Positions 29,939 to 43,891 of a DNA stretch of 64,000 nucleotides are shown here, in pieces; positions within the stretch are counted from its first letter, which is position 1; each line of letters starts with the position of its first letter. A program made the position numbers and the translations under genes. The stretch is taken from assembly GCA_015499995.1 (NCBI GenBank), contig JADNRV010000024.1, positions 310,001-374,000 of the forward strand. The letters run 5' to 3'. A model generated the notes under the pieces. It made no database searches and was not told where the DNA came from. It saw only the letters and a list, made by a program, of their open reading frames with translations. Origin of the DNA: Flammula alnicola. Its lineage: Eukaryota > Basidiomycota > Agaricomycetes > Agaricales > Strophariaceae.

Positions 29939-32900
29939 CTAACATCCACCACAGCTTGAGCCACCGCCACCGCAGCTGGAGCCTCCACCACAACTAGATG
30001 CACCACCTCCACCGCAACTAGACGCACCCCCTCCGCTGCTCCCTCCACAGCTGGATACACCTCCCCCACTGCTCCCTCCACCACAGTTCGAGCCATTAAT
30101 CGATCCACAGGTCGACAGACCACTTGCGCCTCCAGACCCACCGCCGCACTATGAAGAAGAAAATGGGAATTAGTTTTCTTTTACACACATCCTAAGGAAA
30201 AGACTCACGCTACTACAACCTGCAACGGGATTAACCGCACTGCCTCCAACCGCAACACAACCGAGGGGAGGGCCCGTTGAATAGTAGAGAGGTACAGGAA
30301 CTAGGAACGGCGTGTCGTACGTATGGTCACGCGAGGGCTGGAAAGCAGGTCTGTTGCCAGACCTACTGCAGCGTGCAGCGTGCAGTCGGCTGTGCGCCGT
30401 GCCAGGATATCCCTTTGCCTCCTGCTTTGCAGTCTTCTTCGCTGCCTTCTCGGCAGCTCGCGTCTTATCCAGCGAAAGCTGGGCATAACGCAGTGTATTA
30501 AGCCTATGGGCCCGAGCATTTTCTGCTATAAAGCGCACTGCATTGTGGTCACTGGGATGCGTGGCGGATAGCAGATCTGGGCGATCCGAGAAGGGCGTGA
30601 GATGGGATGGTGGGGGTGGTGCGTATATCTTGATGAGGCGCGACAGTCGCTGGCCGATGCTAGTCCCTGGTACAGGACATCCGCAATGAGTATATTGGAC
30701 GTTGAATCTTTCTTTCCAAGCTTGGCAAGTGATGTCAAATGCCGAGGATAGTTTAAGGCCCTCGACTTTATCATCGCTAAATTATAAATATCAGCAAGAA
30801 AATTTTAGGATGCATCAGACACGTACTGGTCGATGAATCGTCCAACATATGTATTGCAATCAGCCTCATATCTATTGACCAGGAGTTGGTGGGTATGCCA
30901 GATGAGGTCAATGTCGAGGGTCGGAACGAAGAAAGAGGCGGGCGACGACGCCAGCAGGTCCAAGAATCTGTAAAAACGGTCAACGGGTATTTATACGGGG
31001 ATCTGGAAGAGAGCTTACGCGTGGTAACGGGACAATGCATGTTGAAGTGCCAACTCATCACCTGGCCCGTCGAAAAATCCCGGTTGGGTCCACCCAAGCT
31101 CGTACATCTTTAAATCAGTGTTGGACCTAAGGCTTAACCCTTAATAAGGTTTAAGGGTTAATTTCATTCTAAGACTAAGGGTTAATATCACTCACCATTC
31201 AATTTAAGCCTTAAGTTAAGCCTTAATAAGAGTAACACAGCCACAGATTTTGGCTCGAGCACACTGTCCTTCAGCACGGAGTGCTTTTGTGCGTCAAAAT
31301 TTCTTATCACCAGTAAATACTACTTCTTAGGGATGAATAGGTGCAAAAAATCGGGTAAATACCATCTAGAAAATAGCATTCATGGTGAACATTGATGACT
31401 AGACAGAAAGAAACAGATATTGACGTTCAGATGAGACGGATACGGTGACGCAACACATTCACGGAGGAGGCGAGACTGATGGAGCTGATGGCAGATGAGG
31501 AAGCAGAGGAAGAAAGGATACCAGATGACAGAGAACTGGAAGGTTCGGGTGACAATTTTGATGGCTGACGAAATCGGTCAGTTTCTAGCTGAACTCTTAA
31601 TAAGGCCTTAGAATAAAGTCTTAATTAAGGGTTGTTTTTAACACTTAAGACTTAACAAAAAAAAATGCCCTTAATAAGGCCTTAGAATCCAACACTGCAT
31701 CTTTTCAACAAATGAACCTTGACGCAGGACCTAAGGATGGGACGTTAGTCCCAGGTACTTAAAAGATATTGTAAACTCACCGCCCCAACCAGCTCAACTG
31801 AGTAGACCTTGTCGTCGTTATATGCATCCAGGATCCTTCGAAGTCTAAAAAATCAAGCCGGTCAAAAACGTTATAAGGAGATCGTCCAGTCAATCTCACA
31901 GTCGGTCTTGGGAAGCCTTATTGCTATTAGTAGCCATAATCGGTCTCAGTTTCGACAAGGAGTAGCCCGCCATCTTCATGATTGCAAGACAAAGCTGTTC
32001 CGAGTACCCAGCGCCTGTGGATGGAAGCAATTTATGTGCAGGTTGCGAGGCGATCGCAGTTGCGCAGACTCGTGCTTTAATCTTGTCGCTCGTTTCGGCA
32101 TCAGCTGGGGACGAGGGATTGAACAGAGTTCCTCTGCGGTTAGGAACGTTAGGAATGTCATGCACATATATAATGAAGACATGTAGAGCATACGCACGGA
32201 AGATGTCCGGAAGGTATTCCAAGTCCAGAGGAAGCAACCAGGTCTTGAGCTAGTTTCCGAACTCCAAGGGTCTCTTTAGTTATCTCTTTGATGCCACAGG
32301 AGGAGTGGTAGCAGTGGGCGGAGAATTTCTGTTGTAGGTATCCGGTCCCTCCTTCATGCATGAGCACTTGAGGGAAATAATTAGCTCGAGATATTTTATT
32401 ATAGGCCTGGTTCAGACTTACCAATCTCTACAGGCTTGCGACATTGAGGACAAGGGATGATCTTCTTGTTCAGATTACGGAGTTTCATACCCTCGATGGG
32501 GTCGAATGGGAGAGACGTTCGCCTCTGCCAAAAGTCAAGCCGGGCTTGAGAAGGAGGCGCAGACAATATCATATGGAACTGTGACTTTTCGAAAAGAGGT
32601 TCATATCAGGAGGCCATTACTTGTAGAGGATTTATATTACTCACGAGAGCTTTGTCAAAGTGGACTCCCAGCTCCTTCAAAACTGCGCAAGCTGGAACTC
32701 GTGAGCAGTCTTCTGCATACCATCTGCGCCATGAAACAATATGAGCAGCGCTCGTGATTATTTTTGGCGCAAAGTTCATACCGAGGATTCAGCATATAAG
32801 CATGCCAGACCTGTGTAAATACAGTCAGTAAGTTTGATGTCGGGTGCGTTTCGAGAGACGCTTCGAATCTACCATTATGACGTCTATCGGAGGCATAATA

Positions 32901-33301
32901 ACGTCCATCTCATTCCTCGCGTCTCTAGCTTTCAAGTTGTGACACCATATATCAAAGCTATTGTCCCAAATCAAGGTGTCATGGAGAATTCAAGGTCGAG
33001 AAGGTACAGTAAACAACACATACCGTTCAACCGCAACTCCTACGAACCAACTCCATCGCCTCTCGTCATCGAAAGGCATGTGTTCTACGACGGCTTGCAA
33101 ATCCGTGACGTCGGTCTTCAGCTTTGCGAAAGCGTGCAAGAGTACTAGGTGGCCTTTGACTTCGACCACCTTAACGAGGGGCTGCGTGGTTCGAGTGGAT
33201 CCGATGGCAAAAGTGGTCGGAGCTTGATAACTGGGAACCTCTTGTTCCGCATCTACTTCAGGGCGTCGCCAATCGTAGGACGGTGGAGGAGCGTCGGCCA
33301 T
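29939..33301 (-). pseudogene. Glycine-rich-domain protein (DUF1399), copy 2, interrupted by a MITE
   Basis: Begins MADAPPPSYDWRRPEVDAEQ at 33301 and follows copy 1 exon by exon (RRWSWFVGVAVER, ADAETSDKIKARVCATAIAS, DIDLVWHTHQL, YPGTAHSRLHAARCS). It ends with a shorter Gly/Ser/Cys tail, stop at 29939-29941. A 585-bp element (31113-31697) sits in the coding exon corresponding to SFVEKM-HELGWTHPGFF of copy 1. Reading into it from the 5' side gives a stop after about 12 codons. Unless the element is spliced out, the protein loses the second signature motif and the Gly-rich tail. The remainder seems undamaged, so the insertion may be recent. Confidence 0.75.
31113..31697. mobile_element. hAT-like MITE, about 585 bp
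   Basis: The left end CAGTGTTGGACCTAAGGC (from 31116) and the reverse complement of the right end CAGTGTTGGATTCTAAGGC (to 31697) form terminal inverted repeats of the CAGTG type seen in hAT transposons. Flanks are CATCTTTA (31105-31112) and CATCTTTT (31698-31705), an 8-bp target-site duplication with one mismatch. Alignment with DUF1399 copy 1 shows the uninterrupted site, confirming an insertion. TTAATAAGG and its complement are repeated inside. There is no transposase, so it is non-autonomous. Confidence 0.8.
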
Positions 33302-33959
33302 AAGTGTGAATGCGAGTATAGATGCTGATGATTGAGCACCATTTGTGCCATTTATATGTTGTCTGGCCCTTTATGGGTTATATGGGGAGAAGTTGTCACA
33401 CGCCCTGCCGCCTTGCCATAGGCTGTAAAGGCTGTTCGACGCAGGTCATATCAGGGCTTCGAGTGTACCGTCCACAAGTCTATATGAAACAGCAATAATA
33501 GAACCCGATAACAACGTGGCCGCCGCCACGCCCGGCATAGCCTCCTCCAGATATGGGAGTTATTACCTAATTCAGGACATCCGTAATACACGTAGAGACA
33601 AACCACATACGAGGATACGTGAATTAGAGTTCTGTAGAATAGAAACACACACCCGACCAAGTACACAGCATACTGTATAGGAATGAGGACCAGCGCAACC
33701 ATAGACTCCGAGAGACTCACTTTGGAGAAACGGGACAAGTACGCGATGGGAGGCTGTTTCTCTTGAAGTTCAATCGTGGCAGTCTGACTCGAGAGGACAA
33801 ACCATATCGTAGTACTTGCTGGCAACGTATTCCACAGCAAAGACACAGCTGCATTCCAAGGCAACGACTGAGGCGGAAAAAGAACTTTATTAAAGTAGTC
33901 ACAACGGAAAATATAACAACCAGAGAACCCATCCATCCAGTGAAAAGGCGACAAGAAGA

Positions 33960-36900
33960 TTAAGAGGCATCTACGAGGACGTTTTCTTCGCTACTGGCTA
34001 CACATTGCAATGCTGTCAGCCACGCGATGCAATCAACGGACGGAATAAACTTACACGAAAGGAGCTCTTCTTCTTTCGCCAGTGCCTCTGCCCATCCCTC
34101 CTCAAATAGCTCGGGGTTGGTCGAAGGGTCCGCGATTGTGGCAGCTATCTTAGAGCGACTTTTTGCCTCGAGTTCAGATTTCCACGCTGATACAGCACTT
34201 GAAGTCCGGCTATAACCAAAGGGGTTATTAACTGAAGAAGGGAGACACAACAAAAATGCGAATGATCATACCTGGGTTTGTACGTGCGGGCAAACAGGGC
34301 CGCCTCTGGTGCACGCTGCGTTTTTACAAGGAGATCGACGCAAGATGATGCATCTCCGAGCTGAAGTGTGATAGCGAAAGCCAGGTTATTCTGACCTTTC
34401 TCCACTGCAAAATAATCAATATAACAGGAACATCGTAGAAGGGGATCTTCAGACATAACTGACCAGCTTTCTGAGACAGGGCAGTCAAACCATCTCGATC
34501 TCCAATGGCCAACAGGAGAAGCATCAGCGCGCTAAGATCGTTCGCTTTCTCGAAGCTCTCCCTCGCGAGGTCGAATCTCCACACGGTCAGAGCCCGGTCA
34601 CCCAAGGCCTTCCACTTGACTTCAGACTCGTTCTCTGGCACGGCGCGTGCGATTTCGACAGCTGTATCAAGATCGTCCAAAGACAACGCGAGGTCGAACT
34701 TGTGGTCTGGGTCGGTCGTTACTTGTATCGCGAGTTCTTTCAAGTCTGCGATAAAAGCCAAGTTAGCTCATTCCTCCCTGAATAACGGGTAAAAGATAGA
34801 AAATGGACGGACCTCGGCCTTCGAGGAACCGCGCGACCTTGTTGAGCTGGTCCTTCGGCAACGTAGGTAGAATCTCAGCAGCAGCCTCCGTATCCCCTCT
34901 GAGAATGGCCGTTTGATATTCGACCACGTTCAGAGAAAGCGCATAGCCGTAGATGTTCAAATTCTTGTCCGCAAGGTACACTCGGTTATGGGCGGGTATA
35001 TATCCGAGAAGGTATAAGGGTCTGGAAGGAAAAGGAAAGTTACAATGGGTTATAAGGCTACGTGAGGAAGACGTACGTGTCGAATGGACTGATGGTGTAT
35101 GATTCGCTGCCGACGAAGTAGCAAAGTCGATTTGATGCGGTGGTGTAGATGAAGCAGTCTCCGACCCATTTCGCGGACTTGACGCTAAAACAGAAGGTTA
35201 GGGTAGGTCATGACGATAAGCGATGGGCAAACCTGTCTGCAACGTCAGCAACGACCTCGAAGGCCTCTTCGACACCCTCGTCTGTGATCTCGGCGCCCTC
35301 TTCGAGCTTGGCGTTGTACGCATCTCTGTCGAAACGCAGGATATAGAAGGAGTCGTCGGATGTGATGGCCACCAACGAGCCCGTGCCAGACCAGAATACC
35401 TGTTGTAGGAATAAGTCGAGAACTTCTATCAGATTTCAAGGAATTAGCAACTCACGTTCTTGGCATCTACGTCAATCCGTCTGACGATTTCTCCCGTTTC
35501 CCAATCCCAGAACATCACGAAACCATTTCCTCTAGCGCCGAGGAGGGTACCGCCATGCAGGCTCTCGATAGACCAACTGCCAGCGCCCTTCATGCCTACA
35601 CCCGGTCGCTCCTTGAAGTTCTTATACACTTTTAGCTTGACCTTATTCTCCAGTACGGCGTATGTGTTCGAATCCGGCGCCCACGCGAACGAGATGCCGT
35701 TACCGAAACTCTTGTTGCGCCATGCAAGCGCGGTGTAGGTGATGTACTCGCCATCGCCTACCACGGTCACGAAGCGGCCATTCGGAGAGTGCATCAGGGA
35801 CGTGGCGAAGATTTCTGTGGAGCCAATTTCTTTTGTTGATAGGGAGATGCGGGTACCGTCCGCAAAAGAGGTAGAAGAGTCGTCGGAGGCGAGGGAGATG
35901 GTTTGCAGGTTTCCGGATAGGACGTTGTGGTTTCGGGTGTAGATGAGCTTGCCAGAGGGATCCATGCTGAGTGTCGGCTCGTCTCTGCCGAGCTTGATTA
36001 TAACCACACCCTCGTCGAAGCCCACTGCCACCTCGTTCGCGTCTTTACGGAGCGCGACACACCAAGCACGCTCGAGTGCGTAACTAAGCGTATTCTCGAC
36101 TCGATAGGTGCCGCTGTTCCAGATCTTGACTGTGCCGTCTTCGCTTCCGCTGATGATAATCGGTAGGTTGGGGTGGAAGACGGCGAACGAGACGTTGTTC
36201 GTGTGTCCTTCCATCGTCTGCACGCAGCTTTTGCTGAGGTAGTCCCAGACTTTCACGGTTTTATCGTCGCCGGTGGTAACCAGGTAGGGCTTGTCTGCTC
36301 CTGGGTAGAAATCGACGTAGTTGACACCCTTGTCGTGCGCTTCCATTGTAAAGTTGGCTGTCGAAGACCCGAGGGACCACATTTTGACGGTGCGGTCAAG
36401 GCAAGCGGATACGAAGGTGTTGGCGTCTTTGGGGTTGAAGGCCAGGTTCATAATGTAGTGCGTGTGCCCTTCGTATGTCTACCGATCCTTAGCGCATGCG
36501 ATTCTTGGCAAACATGACACGTACTTGAATATTCTTCCATCCCTTATCCCAGTCCCAAGCTTTGATCGTCATGTCATCGCTTCCTGTGAGCACAATGCTC
36601 GCCGTTGGGTGCACAGTAAGGCATCGAATGTAGTCTGGATGCGCCTCGAAGGAAGCAACCTTCTCATGGGTGTTGTAGTTGAAGATACGGAGCTGGAAGT
36701 CGTCCGAACCAGCGACGAACCAGTTTTTGCGCGCGATGAATTTGACACATCGCACAGGAACCTCTGCGACTTCGAAAGTCTTGACTATGGCGCCTGTCTC
36801 GTGGTTGTAGATGTTGACGGAACCATTGTAAAGTCCTGTCAGGAGCCAAGGCTCTGTGGGATGAAAGTCGACTCCTTTGACGCGGTCTGACCGAGCAAAG

Positions 36901-36976
36901 AGCTTTTTCTAATGAAATGTCAGGTTTATATCATGTTTCCCAATGCAAAGAGACTTACATTGACCTCGAAAAGCAT
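33960..36976 (-). CDS. SEC27: COPI coat subunit beta-prime
   Basis: Starts MLFEVN (ATG at 36976), spliced to [20 protein letters not shown]. The N-terminal WD40 propeller is almost textbook: [60 protein letters not shown], then [40 protein letters not shown] and [19 protein letters not shown]. The second propeller and the alpha-solenoid COPA/B-type region follow ([60 protein letters not shown]). The C-terminal exon ends [14 protein letters not shown] at 33960-33962, after a 58-nt intron near 33998-34055. The protein forms the COPI outer coat for Golgi-to-ER retrograde transport and binds dilysine cargo. Length and order fit the family. Confidence 0.95.
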
Positions 36977-37263
36977 TCTATTCGTGTCAGATGGCGCTTG
37001 CCGTTGCTGGTCGTGGTCGTGTTACTAGAGTGACGACGTGGTCTTGAATATAAGTATTTTGTCGAATAACTCAGTGATCAATACTGATCCTCTGTGAGTT
37101 AGATTTGCTTAGCTAATTTAAGGCGAAATAAATAAGTAAATAACATCGGCCGAGACCATGCCTCCTTTCGTCAGTGTCTTGTAACCCTGCCTCCCACTTC
37201 TCTCATCATCGTTTTTTCCTTTCCTCGTCGTCCGCAAAAGCGACGACGGCTGTCCTTCTTTTC

Positions 37264-40200
37264 ATGGCTTCTAATCAAAATACCCAAGCCATTGCTTCTG
37301 GTGACCTCGTCGACCTTGTCTCCTCTTCAGGTTCAGCAACCATCTATCCTTCTGACGACGCCATCCTCGCTGTACTCCAAGCCCGTTTTCGTGCCGACCT
37401 ACCATACACACGGATAGGAACGACCAACCTTGTCGCAGTAAACCCATATAAGACTCTCGCCAGTGTCAACGATGTCAGTGCCAAGGAATACGAAGAGCAG
37501 TCTTACAAAGACACCAGCCTCCCCATGGTCAACTCACCGAGGCCTCTCCAACCTCACCTATATGATCTGGCGGCAAGAGTATATCTTCTAATGCGTCGGA
37601 GGAACGAGTCGCAGGGTGTGGTAACGAGGTCAGTTCTCCTATAAAGTATTATTCTCACAACTAACATCGAATAGAGGTATCACTGGATCGGGAAAGTCGT
37701 CCAGTTTGCGTCTCTTTCTGAACCAAGTCCTTAGGCTCTCGGCCCATTCGAAGAAGGAGCTGAAGCTTTCGGAACAAGTCAAGGCTCTTTCCACGGTACT
37801 CGACTCTTTTGGCAATGCCAAAACCCTCATGAATCCCAATGCCTCTCGCCACGGACGCTACCTCGAGCTTCACTTCAACGATCAAGGTCGCATTAATGCG
37901 GCGAAAGTCCTCACTTTTGGGCTTGACAAATCACGGCTCAACCGACTCACGTACGAAGAACGGACTTACCACGTCTTCTACCAGTTTCTCGCAGGGGCCA
38001 CTCCGGCTGAACGAGACGCCTTCAACCTCGAGGACCCATCAGAATATGCCCTGCTCGCCTCATCTGGATGCTACCGCCTTCCCTCGGGCCCTTTCAGCGA
38101 CGATTCCATTGCGATGACCGAACTGCGAGCAGCCATGCGAACTCTCGGCTTCAAACTCAAGCACATGACATCTATATTTAGCCTCGTCGTCGCCATCCTC
38201 CTTCTCGGCAACATCGAATTTGCGGAAGGCGATGCTCATGACGTTTCAGCGTACATCAGCAACTCGCATGTCCTGGACCAAGCAGCGAGGCTGCTGGGCA
38301 TTGCTGCAGACGATCTTAGCCAAGTTCTGACAAACAAGACGAGCTACGTGCGAAAGGAACTTTTCACAGTGCTCCTCAACGCCGAGCAAAGTTCACGGCA
38401 GAGGGATCAATGTGTGAGGGACCTGTATGCGATTCTCTTCGCATTCGTAGTTGAAACATGCAACCACCGTTTGGCGCCGAGCTCGAAGGATCCTCCTTCT
38501 ACCACCCAGATTATTCTTTTCGATCAACCAGGTTTCCAAACGCGTGGCCCCGCGGGCACGACTTCAATGTCACTTTCAGGCAATCAGCCTCTCATTTCAG
38601 CCTACGGCCAGAACGGATTCGACGAATTCAACATCAACTTCGCAGACGAAATGTTGCACTCCTACATCCAGCGGCACACATTCGAAAATAGCGTGGGATA
38701 CAACAGTGAAATGTCGCGCGATGGCATTTCTTTGCCGGACGTGTCTACCATGGATAACGGCGCATGCATCGAGCTGCTTCGGGGGTCCCAGCTCAGCGAG
38801 AGGTCGCAGAGAAAGCCTGGTGGGCTGCTTGGGATTATCAACAAAGCTTGTTCGTCGTACAAGTCGGGCAAGAGCGGCGATGGAAGGGATGACGAGATGC
38901 TTCAAGAGCTATCGTCCCAATATGGCGTACACTCCTCGTTCGTTGCCGGCCCTAGCACCGGTGGAGCTGCGGAAAGACGCCAGTTTGGCATCAACCACTA
39001 CGCAGGTTCGGCGTCTTACGACGCCACCAACTTCATTGAGAAGGACGCGGACCTGCTCGACTCGGCCTTCGTTTCGTTGCTCCGCAACTCCTCCGAAACG
39101 TTTGTGTCGAAGCTCCTTTCTGGGCCCAGTCTTGCAGCGGAAAAGCACTACAAGGACGATAGCATCATCGTGCAAGCTCAGGTTTCGTCCCGGCCTTTGA
39201 GGCAGCCGTCGCCTATTCTGTCGAGCAACAACACCCTGCCTCCGCAAGAGGAAGATCACCCTCGGTTGGATCCCGCCAAGACCTATCCTGTCACTGCACA
39301 ACTCAACTTTACGCTATCGGAGCTGTTCTCTTCGCTCGACCGTACGAAGCTATGGACCATCTCGTGCATCAGGCCCAATGACTCCAGCTCGGCCAACTCG
39401 TTCGATAAGCGTCGCGTCAAAGCTCAGATCAGGAGTCTTCTCTTGCCTGACTTGATTGCCAGGAAGAGCACGGAGTATATCGCCAACTATGAGTTGGGTG
39501 AATTCTGCGACCGATATGTGCCTACGATGCGAGGATCAGAAGAGGAGAGGATCGTGCAGTGTGCGAGGGCGCATGGGTGGAAGGAAGGCCTTGACTATCT
39601 CTGCGGCCATCAGATGATTTGGCTGGCATACAATGCCTGGAAGACGGTCGAAAATACCCTCCGTGCGCAAGAGAAGGATCCGAGGGGTGGGTCGAGGGAA
39701 GGCGATGAGGAGGACGATATGGGCGTCGACGATAACACCGATTTTACGCACGGGGCCGAGAGCCTGGCGCCTCCTCCATTGGGCGCATATTTTGGAGACA
39801 GTGCGGACAACTTACTTTTGACGAAGACCGCCCCGGATGGGACGAGATACCAAGACGCGAATGCTCAATATGGAGGTGGTGGTTTGAGGACGCCCAATAT
39901 GCCCTATGGTGGGAAGGCTTTCTCGGATCAGGATGACCCAGGCTCATGGGGCTCAGGGGACGACAAGAAGGGCAGTCCTGAGATACCGCCTTACTCTCCT
40001 GGCGGCGGTGGCCGCGGCAAAGAATCCGGAGGAATGATCGTCAAGGAGGCACCAAACGCTGTAGAGGAGGTGCCTTCTACTTCGTCAAGAAGATGGTGGC
40101 TGCGCCTCGTCTGGTTGACAACATGGTGGATGCCCAACTTCCTGCTTCGCATTGTCGGTCGGATGAAGAGACCCGACGTTCGACTCGCCTGGAGAGAAAA

Positions 40201-43200
40201 GGTCACCATCTTCTGGCTGATCTTCCTCTTCAACGCCGTCGTCGTTTTCTATATCGTCGAGTTTGGACGGCTCTTGTGTCCGAACTTTGACAAGGCATGG
40301 TCGCTTAACGAGGTCGCCCAACATCAGGGCGATGCGGATTACTGGGTTACTATTCAAGGCGTTGTATACGATGTTTCGAACTTTATCCATGGCGATCACA
40401 ACGACGGAACCTATCCTATCAAAAGTAACTCGCCCGACGTTTTAGACGCGTTGGCTGGGCAGGATTTAACTTACTGGTTCCCACCTCCGCTCGTCCTTGG
40501 GTGCGCTGGCCTAGTCACGGATGATAACCTGTTCTTAACACGAGAAAACTGGACGGATGTCGCGCCTTTGGCACATCATTTCAGTGGCAAGCAGCAGACG
40601 TTGAGCCCTGCCATGGAGCAGCCCGATTGGTACAGCAAGGTCTTCTTCCCGAAAATGCAGACGATGAAGAAGGGTCCGTTGGTGTATACACGGCAGAACA
40701 TTGCAGCGCAGGCGGCTGATCCAAATGTTAACAAGTACGTTTTCTCTCTCTCTCTCTTTTGCTTCGTAAGGCTGGCCGCTGATAAGGAGCACTGCAGGAT
40801 CTGGGCTGTTTACAATACTAAGCTCTACGATCTGACGGATTATGTCTGGTCGCTTGGTCTTACGCAGAACTCGCCCACTTTTGCATTCCTGGACGACAAT
40901 CTCGTGTCAGTGTTCAAGCAGCGCGCAGGCCAGGATATCACAACGGCTTTAAATACCGTCTTGAATGCTATGAACGGCACGGCCAAGGCCGAGCACCTGA
41001 ATTGTCTCGAGAACGTCTTCCTCTCCGGTGAAGCCGATTTTAGAAAGTCGGCAAGGTGTCAAGTGCAGAATTACTTGCTGATCATCATTTCGGTTATTCT
41101 CATGAGCTCCATCTTGATGAAATGTTCGTCTCTGTCTCTTCAGCCATATGGAGTGATATCTGATTTTTCTTTCTTTCTTAAGTTTTGGCTGCTCTACAAC
41201 TTGGAAGCAAGCGCTCTCCCGAGCTGCAAGACAAGTTCGTCCTGTGTCAAGTACCCTGCTACACCGAAGGCGAGGATTCTCTCCGACGCACGGTCGATTC
41301 GTTGGCTGCTCTGAACTATGACGACAAGCGCAAACTCATTTTCATCATTTGCGATGGCAACATTATCGGAAGCGGCAATGATCGCACGACACCGCGAATC
41401 GTGCTTGATATTCTTGGAGTGGATCCTAAACTCGATCCAGAACCATTATTGTTCAAGTCAGTGGGCGAGGGCTCGAAGGCTCTCAACTACGGTAAAATCT
41501 ATTCGGGGTTGTACGAGTTCGAAGGACATGTCGTCCCGTAAGTCATTCAGCTTTTATGATCATATTTGTCATGAACGAGCATTCTGTTTGGCATTTAGAT
41601 ATATGGTTGTCGTTAAAGTCGGAAAGCCTACCGAGAGATCGAAGCCTGGCAATCGTGGCAAACGAGACTCTCAGATCATGTTGCTTCATTATCTCAACAA
41701 AGTCCATTTCGACGCCGCTATGTCACCTTTGGAGTTGGAGATTTATCATCAAATGCGGAATGTCATCGGCATCGACCCTGCTTTTTATGAATACATCTTC
41801 ACTGTTGACGCTGATACGGTGCGTTCTTATTTGGCCATTTGCCACGTTCAATGCTGACGTCACTTTATTAGACCGTAACTCCCGACTCGTTGAATCGCCT
41901 GGTTGCCACGACATCGGATGACTCCAGCATCATCGGCGTCTGTGGCGAAACTAAACTCACAAACGAAGAAGGATCGTGGTGGACCATGATTCAAGTTTAC
42001 GAATACTACATTTCGCACCATTTGTCCAAGGCATTCGAAAGTTTGTTCGGGTCTGTCACCTGTTTGCCCGGTTGTTTCACTCTGTATCGCATCCGTACCG
42101 CCGATAAAGGACGACCAATCATCATATCCAACCGCATCATCGAGGAATACTCAGAGCCGAACGTCGATACCCTTCACAAAAAGAATTTGTTCTCCCTCGG
42201 TGAAGATCGATTTTTGACCACTTTGCTGATGAAGCACTTCCCAACCTTCAAGACCAAGTTCTGCCCAGATGCAGTTGCACATACAATGGCTCCAGAGTCG
42301 TGGCGAATCCTATTCTCACAGCGTCGGAGATGGATCAATTCTACCGTACACAATCTACTAGAACTCGTTATCCTCCCAGAACTATTTGGATTCTGTTGCT
42401 TCTCGATGCGTTTCTTTGTGTTTATCGACCTTATTGGAACTATGGTAAGTAATTTCTTTCCATCATTGTATCCGCATCTAATGGAGATGGTTGGCCTCTA
42501 GATTCTTCCTGCTACTTGTGTCTACGTAAGTAGCTTTGCTTTTCTATCGTTTTCTGCCTAACTAACTTGCTTCGATTGTAGTTGATATACTTGGTCATCG
42601 TCGTCGCCACTCGCCAGGCCGCTTTGCCAACCATCGCTCTCGCCATGTTGGCAGTTACATACGGTTTGCAGGTTTGTGATGCGAGTACTGCGTAAGAAAT
42701 ATAATGCTAATCACGACCTTTAGGCTCTCATCTTCATCATCAAGCGGGAGTTCATGCTTGTTGGGTGGATGGTCGTATACCTCCTTTCGTACGTCTGTTC
42801 CCATCGAAACGAAAAAGTTGATTACTCAACCGTATTTTCAGGTATCCTGTGTACAGCTTCTTCCTCCCTGTCTATTCGTTCTGGTGTATGGATGAGTTCA
42901 GTTGGGGTAATACTCGTGTGGTTATCGGCGAGGGTAAAGAGAAGAAGGTCATCAGCAATGAGGACGAAAAATTCGATGAGTCTATGATTCCTTTGAAGAA
43001 GTTCAGCGGTATGCCAACAACTCCTATCGTCTTCGTACATGTCTCTGACGTCTGGATTTGCAGAATACGAAGCTGAAGCTTGGGAAACGGGTACACGTCA
43101 CTCGGATGACACCGGATATGACAGCAAAGCACAATCTCGGTCGCATGCTCAACAATCTCGCACTGCATCGCCCCATACCTACAATCAGGCTTCACAGTCG

Positions 43201-43891
43201 GGCGACTATTATCGCGATACCAACATCACGCACAACAACAGTTCAAACCCGAACCTTCGCTTGGGCGGCAGCCAGCTCTCTCACAGCAACATATCAAGCC
43301 ACGGCGTACACCAACAGCAAACCATGTCCCAGTTCGGAGCACCCCAGCTACCATTCATGCCTTTCGCAAGCGGTCCAGGGTCCGTCGCAGGCTCCGACTA
43401 CGCACCCATGGGTATGCCGATGGTTCCGCAAATGGGCTATCAGAATACAGGCAGCATGTACGGAATGATGCCTCCAAACGCCGCTATGTTGTCAAACATG
43501 AATATGTTTACCGGAGGCAGCAATCATGGTTCGCAGTACGGGACAGTCCCTCCTTCTCTACCGCCGCTGGGTGGAGGTCTACAACAGCGACCAATGTCCA
43601 CTTTCTCGCTCGCAACGTCCGTCAATCCTTTCGCTGGCCCCAGTATGAATCCCAATCCTTCTGACGAGGAGCTGTTCAACGCTCTTCGAAACTATCTGAG
43701 TACCCAGGATCTGATGACGGTTACCAAAAAGTAAGCCCATAGCTCCTTCGCGACGATCTATCGCTCATTAGATTTTATGACATTTTAGGACTGCCCGGGA
43801 AGCAATTATGGCGCGATTCCCGAAGGCGGATCTTGCCCCACGGAAGGATTTCTTAAACCAATCCATCGACAAGATTCTTTCGGAATCCTAG
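37264..43891 (+). CDS. Chitin synthase with myosin motor-like head (class V/VII type)
   Basis: Twelve exons sum to 2004 codons in perfect frame: 37264-37628, 37675-40734, 40798-41123, 41183-41537, 41599-41818, 41872-42444, 42502-42525, 42582-42671, 42724-42789, 42843-43008, 43064-43730 and 43789-43891. The start [18 protein letters not shown] is chosen over an in-frame ATG at 37174 because homologues begin near here. A myosin-like head follows (ATP loop [10 protein letters not shown]; residues about 1-750). A cytochrome b5-like segment ([20 protein letters not shown]) comes next, then the glycosyltransferase 2 catalytic part with FTVDADT, EDRFLT and [14 protein letters not shown] disordered Gln/Met-rich tail ends in a DEK_C domain ([20 protein letters not shown]). 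The enzyme makes cell-wall chitin at the plasma membrane. Confidence 0.95.

Noticed and set aside
33451..33954. 167-codon hydrophobic open frame on the minus strand just after SEC27
   Set aside because: It begins 6 nt beyond the SEC27 stop, has no intron, no family resemblance and no plausible promoter; more likely the 3' untranslated region.
37174..37263. Upstream in-frame ATG for the chitin synthase
   Set aside because: The 30-residue extension (Ser/Phe-rich) is unlike the family start; the ATG at 37264 gives the expected N-terminus.
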